From Sweltsa coloradensis (taxonomy: Eukaryota > Arthropoda > Insecta > Plecoptera > Chloroperlidae), in NCBI GenBank assembly GCA_024449915.1, contig JAMZAV010001719.1, positions 1 to 64,000 of the forward strand: 64,000 nucleotides of DNA, given 5' to 3'. Below, piece after piece: positions 59,086-64,000 of the stretch (within the stretch, counting starts at the first letter, position 1; every line of letters begins with the position of its first letter). Position numbers and translations under genes: made by a program. Below the pieces are notes generated by a model. It saw only the letters and a list, made by a program, of their open reading frames with translations. It had not been told where the DNA came from and did no database searches.

Positions 59086-59466
59086 GTATCAGTAGGCTTA
59101 GTATACAGTCTTTTCCTTTGATCAATGTGGTTTTTAGGGAACTTTAATACATACATTTCACAACAGGCTTGCAGGCCTAGGTTTCTGAAATTTATATCCT
59201 AAAGTTCTCTAAAGTATTTATCCTAAAGTTATTCCTAAAGTTCCACCTAAAGTTTCCTAAAGTTTTTTCTAAAGTTTTCCCTAAAGTTTTCTCTAAAGTT
59301 TCTTCTAAAGTTTTTCCTAAAGTTTGACAAAATAACTTTAATAAAGTTTTCTAAAGTATTTTTTTTCTAAAGTTTTCTAAAGTATTTTTTCATAAGGGGA
59401 ATCACAGAATGAGAGCCGTTCGAGTTGAATGGAGACACTCGGTCGCTCCGCTCCCTCGTTTAATAA

Positions 59467-60083
59467 CTAGGGAAACGCCAAAGTCGTTGTTAAACGAGTG
59501 AGTTAGCCAACCAAGTGTTTTGACTTTTAAAACCGGACCGTCTGGTCACCTTACAGGAACTCACTCTGCTTGCCACAATAATTATTTAAATTGAACATTC
59601 AAAATGCGAATCGTATTCAAAACGTATTAGCGTGAAACATTAACAAATTTCCAAGATAAAACAAAATCACCCAATTTTTATTTCCCATTAAACACCCATT
59701 AAAAATAATATGTGGGTGTAAAAATATAAAAAAGTTAGAACTGACGGGTATCGAACAACATCCATCCGTGCGGTAAGCTAAATGGTTACCACTACGCCAT
59801 GCAGGCCACGTCAATCTCGTCCCGCTAACTGCTACGAAACAAATGCTATTGATATTATTAAAAATCACATTATTATTTATTGTAGGCTTAAATCGCAATG
59901 GATCAAGCTGATTTTGTTAACAGTTCTTAGTAAACTTGTACCGGATATCTGTTTAAAATTTCAGCGCAATCTGTTCAGCGGTTCGGCTGATGTTCGACGT
60001 ACAGACACACAGAATCACAGAATTGAGAGCCGTTTGAGTTGAATGGAGACACTCAGTCGCTCCGCTCCCTCGTTTAATAAACA
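59467..60083 (+). repeat. Family A array, unit 4 (cassette right half replaced)
   Basis: The left arm CTAGGGAAACGCCAAAGTCG is present, but after CCAAGTGTTTTGAC the core and right arm are replaced by unrelated sequence up to about 59,583. This is the only unit without the palindrome. tRNA-like head 59,743-59,815 (minus) with A-box TGGCGTAGTGGT. The (GACA)n tract is reduced to ACAGACACACAG. Confidence 0.85.
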
Positions 60084-60759
60084 CTAGGGAAGTGCCAAAG
60101 TCGTTGTGAAACGAGGGAGTGAGCTAAGTGATGAGTACCCGGGAACATCCCCTTTCCTCCCCTATACCTAAGGCTGGATCTAGCCCAGTACCGTATGGGA
60201 AATGATACCGGGTACTCAACACATGGCTCACTCACTCGTTTAACAACGACTTTGGCGTTTCCCTAGTTATTTAAATTGAACATTCAAAATGTGAATCGTG
60301 TTCAAAACGTTTAAGCGTGAAACATTAACAAATTTCCAAGATAAAACAAAATCACCTAATTTTTATTTCCCATTTAACACCCCTCAAAAATAATATGTGG
60401 GTGGAAAAATATAAAAAAAGTTTGAATTAACGAGTATCAAACCCCAACCCTCCGTGTAGTAGGCTAAATGCTTACCACTAGGCCATGCCAGCCACGTAAA
60501 TCACGTCCGGTAGCTGCTACTAAACAAATGCTATTGATTTTAAAAAATCACATTTTTATTTATTGTAGGATTAAATCGCAATGGATCTAGCTGATTTTGT
60601 TAACAGTTCTCGGTAAACTCGTACCGGATGTCTGTTTAAAATTTCAGTGCAATCTGTTCAGCGGTTCGGCTGATTTTCGACGTACAGACAGACAGAATCA
60701 CAGAATAAGAGCCGTTTGAGTTGAATGGAGACACTCAGTCGCTCCGCTCCCTCGTTTAA
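60084..60759 (+). repeat. Family A array, unit 5 (cassette orientation B)
   Basis: Cassette 60,084-60,266, core in orientation B with an extra CCGTA near 60,190. tRNA-like head 60,430-60,500 (minus) with a weakened B-box (GTATCAAACCCC on the plus strand). (GACA)n of two to three units at about 60,688. The tail joins unit 6 with no spacer (CTCGTTTAACTAGGG). Confidence 0.9.
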
Positions 60760-61435
60760 CTAGGGAAACGCCAAAGTCGTTGTTAAACGAGTGAGTGATC
60801 ATGTGTATAGTACCCGGTATCATTCTCATACTGAATTAGATCCACTCTTGGGTATATGGGAGGAAATGGGATGTTCCCGGGTACTCAACACATGGCTCAC
60901 TCACAAGTATAACAACGACTTTGGCGTTTCCCTAGTTATTTAAATTGAACATTTAAAATGCGAATCATGTTCAAAACGTATTAGCGTGAAACATTAACAA
61001 ATTTCCAAGATAAAACAAAATCACCTAAGTTTTATTTCACATTTAAAACCCCTCAAAAATAATATGTTGGTGAAAAAATATAAACAAAATTCGAGTAAAC
61101 GGGTATCGAACCCCAACCCTCCGTGCGGTAGGCTTAATGCTTACCACTGGGCCATGTCAGCCAGGTAGATCTCGTCCCGCTAGCTGCTACTATACAAATG
61201 CTATCGATATTTAAAAAAATCACATTTTTATTTATTGTAGGATTAAATCGCAATGGATCTAGCTGATTTTGTTAGCAGTTCTCAGTAAACTCGTACCGGA
61301 TGTATGTTTAAAATTTCAGCCCAATCTGTTCAGCGGTTCGGCTGATTTTCGACGTACAGACAGACAGACAGAATCACAGAATAAGGGCCGTTTAAGTTGA
61401 ATGGAGACACACGGTCGCTCCGCTCCCTCGTTTAA
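60760..61435 (+). repeat. Family A array, unit 6 (cassette orientation A)
   Basis: Cassette 60,760-60,935, core starting GTGTATAGTACCCGGTATCA. tRNA-like head 61,099-61,170 (minus). (GACA)n at about 61,358-61,370. Tail joined directly to unit 7. Confidence 0.9.
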
Positions 61436-62124
61436 CTAGGGAAACGCCAAAGTCGTTGTTAAACGAGTGAGTGAGTGAGCCAAGTGTTGAGTACCCGGGA
61501 ACATCCCCTTTCCTCCCCTATACCTAAGGATCTAGCCCAGTATGAGGAATGATACCGGGTACTCAACACATGGCTCACTCACTCGTTAAACAACGACTTT
61601 AGCGTTTCCCTAGATATTTAAATTGAACATTTGAAATGCGAATCGTGTTTAAAACGTATAAGCGTGAAACATTAACAAATTTCCAAGATAAAACAAAATC
61701 ACCTAAGTTTTATTTCCCATTTAACACCCCTCAAAAATAATATGTGGGTGTAAAAATATAAAAAAAGTTCGAGCTAACGGGTATCGAACCTCAACCCTCC
61801 GTGTGGTAGGCTAAATGCTTACCAATAGGCCATGCAAGCCACGTAGGTGTGGTCCCGATAGCTGCTACTTAACAAATGCTATCGATATTTAAAAAAACTA
61901 CATTTTTATTTATTGTGGGATTAAATCGCAATGGATCTAGTTGATTTTGTAAGAAGTTCTCAATAATTTCATACCGGATGTCTGTTTAAAATTTCAGCCC
62001 AATCTGTTCAGCGGTTCGGCTGATTTTCGACGTACAGATAGACAGACAGACAGAATCACAGAATGACAACCGTTCGAGTTGAATGGAGACACTCGGTCGC
62101 TCCGCTCCCTCGTTTAATTATTTA
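61436..62124 (+). repeat. Family A array, unit 7 (cassette orientation B)
   Basis: Cassette 61,436-61,613, core in orientation B, shortened by a few bases (CCTAAGGATCTAGCCC, where other units have CCTAAGGCTGGATC). tRNA-like head 61,777-61,847 (minus) with GAACCTCAACCCTCCGTGTG. These variants and CTCAATAATTTCATACC are shared with unit 9. Confidence 0.9.
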
Positions 62125-62800
62125 CTAGGGAAACGCCAAAGTCCTTGTCAAACGAGTGAGTGAGCCAAGTGTTGAGTACCCGGGAACATCCCCTTTCCCC
62201 CCCCTATACCTAAGGCTGGATCGAGCCCAGCATGGGGATTGATATTGAGTACTCAACACATGGCTCACTCACTCGTTTAACAACGAATTTGGCGTTTCCC
62301 TAGTTATTTAAATTGAACATTTAAAATGCGAATCGTGTTCAAAACGTATTAGCGTAAAACATTAACAAATTTCCAAGATGAAACAAAATCACCTAATTTT
62401 TATTTCCCATTTAACACCCCTCAAAAATAATATGTGGATGTAAAAATATAAAAAAAGTTCGAACTAACGGGAATCGAACCCCAACCCTCCGTGCGGTAGG
62501 CTTAATGCTTACCACTGTGCCATCTAAGCCACGCAAATTACGTTCCGCTAGCTGCTACTAAACAAATGCTATCGATAATTTAAAAAATCACATTTTTATT
62601 TATTGTAGGCTTAAATCGCAATGGATCAAGCTGATTTTGTTAACAGTTCTCAGTATACTCGTACCGGATGTCTGTTTAAAATTTCAGCTTAATCTGTTCA
62701 GCGGTTCGGCTGATTTTCGACGTACAGACAGACAGACAGAATCACAATGAGAGCCGTTTGAGTTGAATGGAGACACTCGGTCGCTCCGCTCCCTCGTTTA
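62125..62800 (+). repeat. Family A array, unit 8 (cassette orientation B)
   Basis: Cassette 62,125-62,303. The tRNA-like head at 62,466-62,536 (minus) is the best preserved of the array: inverted it has A-box TGGCACAGTGGTA and B-box GGTTCGATTCC, both full consensus. (GACA)n at about 62,725-62,739. The tail ends CTCCCTCGTTTA at 62,800. Confidence 0.9.
62466..62536 (-). promoter_or_regulatory. Best-preserved tRNA-like head of the family A array
   Basis: On the minus strand, TGGCACAGTGGTAAGC (A-box) and GGTTCGATTCCC (B-box) have normal tRNA spacing. By eye the layout is closest to tRNA-Gly or tRNA-Asp, with a possible ACC anticodon loop in CCTACCGCACG, but stems are imperfect. It could direct Pol III transcripts leftwards through the fixed part of the unit towards the cassette. 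Confidence 0.7.
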
Positions 62801-62931
62801 AAAATTGTTCATGTCAAACTGATCACAGCAATGATACAGGACACCTAACTCAAGTTGCAAGCTCCATCAGTGGGCGGCAACCAGACAATCTAGGCAGAAA
62901 AAATATAATTGAAAATACTTTGATTATATCA
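62801..62931. other. Unique spacer between array units 8 and 9
   Basis: About 130 bases unrelated to the unit, the only long spacer in the array. No feature recognised in it. Confidence 0.7.
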
Positions 62932-63609
62932 CTAGGGGAACGCCAAAGTCGTTGTTAAACGAGTGAGTGAGTGAGCCAAGTGTTGAGTACCCGGGAACAT
63001 CCCCTTTCTTCCCCTATACCTAAGGATCTAGCCCAGTATGAGGAATGATACCGGGTACTCAACACATGGCTCACTCACTCGTTTAACAACGACTTTGGCG
63101 TTTCCCTAGATATTTAAATTGAACATTTGAAATGCGAATCGTGTTCAAAACGTGAAACATTATCAAATTTCCAAGATAAAACAAAATCACCTAAGTTTTA
63201 TTTCCCATTTAACACCCCTCAAAAATAATATGTGGGTGTAAAAATATAAAAAAAAATTCGAGCTAACGGGTATCGAACCTCAACCCTCCGTGTGGTAGGC
63301 TAAATGCTTACCAATAGGCCATGCAAGCCACGTAGATGTGGTCCCGATAGCTGCTACTAAACAAATGCTATCGATATTTTAAAAATCACATTTTTATTTA
63401 TTGTAGGATTAAATCGCAATGGATCTAGTTAATTTTGTTAGCAGTTCTCAATAATTTCGTACCGGATGTCTGTTTAAAATTTCAGCCCAATCTGTTCAGC
63501 GGTTCGGCTGATTTTCGACGTACAGACAGACAGATAGACAGACAGAATCACAGAATGAGAACCGTTCGAGTTGAATGGAGACACTCGGTCGCTCCGCTCC
63601 CTCGTTTAA
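62932..63609 (+). repeat. Family A array, unit 9 (cassette orientation B)
   Basis: Cassette 62,932-63,109, with the same shortened core as unit 7. tRNA-like head 63,265-63,340 (minus). (GACA)n with one GATA at about 63,522-63,545. Tail joined directly to unit 10. Confidence 0.9.
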
Positions 63610-64000
63610 CTAGGAAAACGCCAAAGTCGTTGTTAAACGAGTGAGTGACCTATGTGTATAGTATCCGGTAACATTCCCCATACTGGGCTACATCCAGCCT
63701 TAGGTATATGGGAGAAAAGGCGATGTTCCCGGGTACTCAACACATGGCTCATTCACTCGTTTAACAACGACTTTGGCGTTTCCCTTGTTATTTAAATTGA
63801 ACATTTAAAATGCTAATCCATGTTCAAAACGTATTAGCGTGAAACATTACCAAATTTCCAAGATAAAACAAAATCACCTAAGTTTTATTACCCATTTAAC
63901 ACCCCTCAAAAATAATATGTGGGTGTAAAAATATAAAAAATTTCGAGCTAACGGGTATCGAACCCCAACCCTCCGTGCGGTAGTCTAAATCCCCCCAAAA
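63610..64000 (+). repeat. Family A array, unit 10 (cassette orientation A), cut by the window end
   Basis: Cassette 63,610-63,787, core orientation A (GTGTATAGTATCCGGTAACA). The tRNA-like head begins at about 63,950. The last ten bases (CCCCCCAAAA) do not fit the unit, so the array may be broken or misread at the edge. Confidence 0.85.

Larger units (their letters stand above)
57565..59398. mobile_element. 1.83 kb inverted-repeat transposon inserted in unit 3
   Basis: It starts CCCTTATGGAAAAGTACTTT and ends inverted AAAGTATTTTTTCATAAGGG. The right end has at least 14 CTAAAGT words (59,196-59,385) and the left end many CTAAAGT/ACTTTAG words on both strands (57,571-57,860). Such subterminal repeats commonly bind transposase. 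The flanks suggest at most a 2-bp duplication (GA). No transposase is encoded; instead the middle holds a gene-like fragment (58,160-59,085). Confidence 0.85.
56971..59466 (+). repeat. Family A array, unit 3 (cassette orientation B), split by a transposon
   Basis: Cassette 56,971-57,146 with the core inverted relative to units 1 and 2: GTGTTGAGTACCCGGGAACA comes first and GATACCGGATACTCAACACA last. tRNA-like head 57,290-57,360 (minus). After CAGAAAGACAGATAGA the unit is interrupted by an element at 57,565-59,398 and resumes with GAATCACAGAATGAGAGCC and the tail. Confidence 0.9.

Noticed and set aside
55610..64000. CRISPR-like array (regular repeats with spacers)
   Set aside because: Units are about 675 bp with no short repeats and unique spacers, no cas genes, and the sequence is clearly animal.

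Overview
The window looks like nuclear DNA of an invertebrate animal, rich in transposable elements and almost free of host genes. It is AT-rich, with no bacterial gene layout, no ribosome-binding sites and no long open frames. The reading frames that make sense are broken non-LTR retrotransposons (LINEs). The rest is tRNA-derived and 5S-like SINE-type sequence, inverted-repeat elements, short palindromes and microsatellites. I cannot name the species. The LINE types, the tRNA-derived SINEs and the AGGCCTA-rich stretches fit a marine invertebrate or arthropod-like genome, but this is only an impression.

Layout. 1-10,000: two decayed LINEs on the minus strand. One is a CR1/Jockey-like reverse transcriptase at about 2.16-3.60 kb. 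The other is a Tx1/L1-like element at about 4.77-7.68 kb, or further, with recognisable endonuclease, reverse transcriptase (YADD intact) and zinc-finger parts. 10,032-15,765: a tandem direct duplication of about 2.86 kb. Each copy carries a roughly 860-870 bp terminal-inverted-repeat element with a tRNA-like Pol III promoter inside. 15,500-32,200: a stretch dominated by homopolymer runs, holding blurred copies of repeat families that are clean elsewhere; this may be poor consensus sequence. 32,638-50,816: a very large inverted repeat with arms of about 1.7 and 1.95 kb around a 14.5 kb loop. The outer part of the arms is almost identical and the inner part has diverged. 51,110-51,225: a sequence like 5S rRNA. 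51,730-55,232: head-to-tail copies of family B.

55,610-64,000: the most striking region, a tandem array of ten units of about 675 bp (family A). Each unit has a palindromic cassette of about 178 bp, then about 500 bp of fixed-orientation sequence with a tRNA-like Pol III head on the minus strand, an 'AAAATTTCAG...TTCAGCGGTTCGGCTGA' module and a (GACA)n tract. The asymmetric cassette core is found in both orientations (four copies one way, five the other) while the flanks never flip. One unit is split by a 1.83 kb element with CCCTTATG ends and arrays of CTAAAGT repeats. That element appears to carry a captured promoter, first exon, intron and 3' exon.

Families A and B share little except the terminus GCGTTTyCCTAG and a module next to ACAGACAG/ACAAACAGACAAA tracts. 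That architecture resembles non-autonomous Helentron-type (HINE/DINE-like) rolling-circle elements. This is inference: no Rep/helicase gene is present in the window. Coordinates of repeat edges were read by eye and may be off by several bases.
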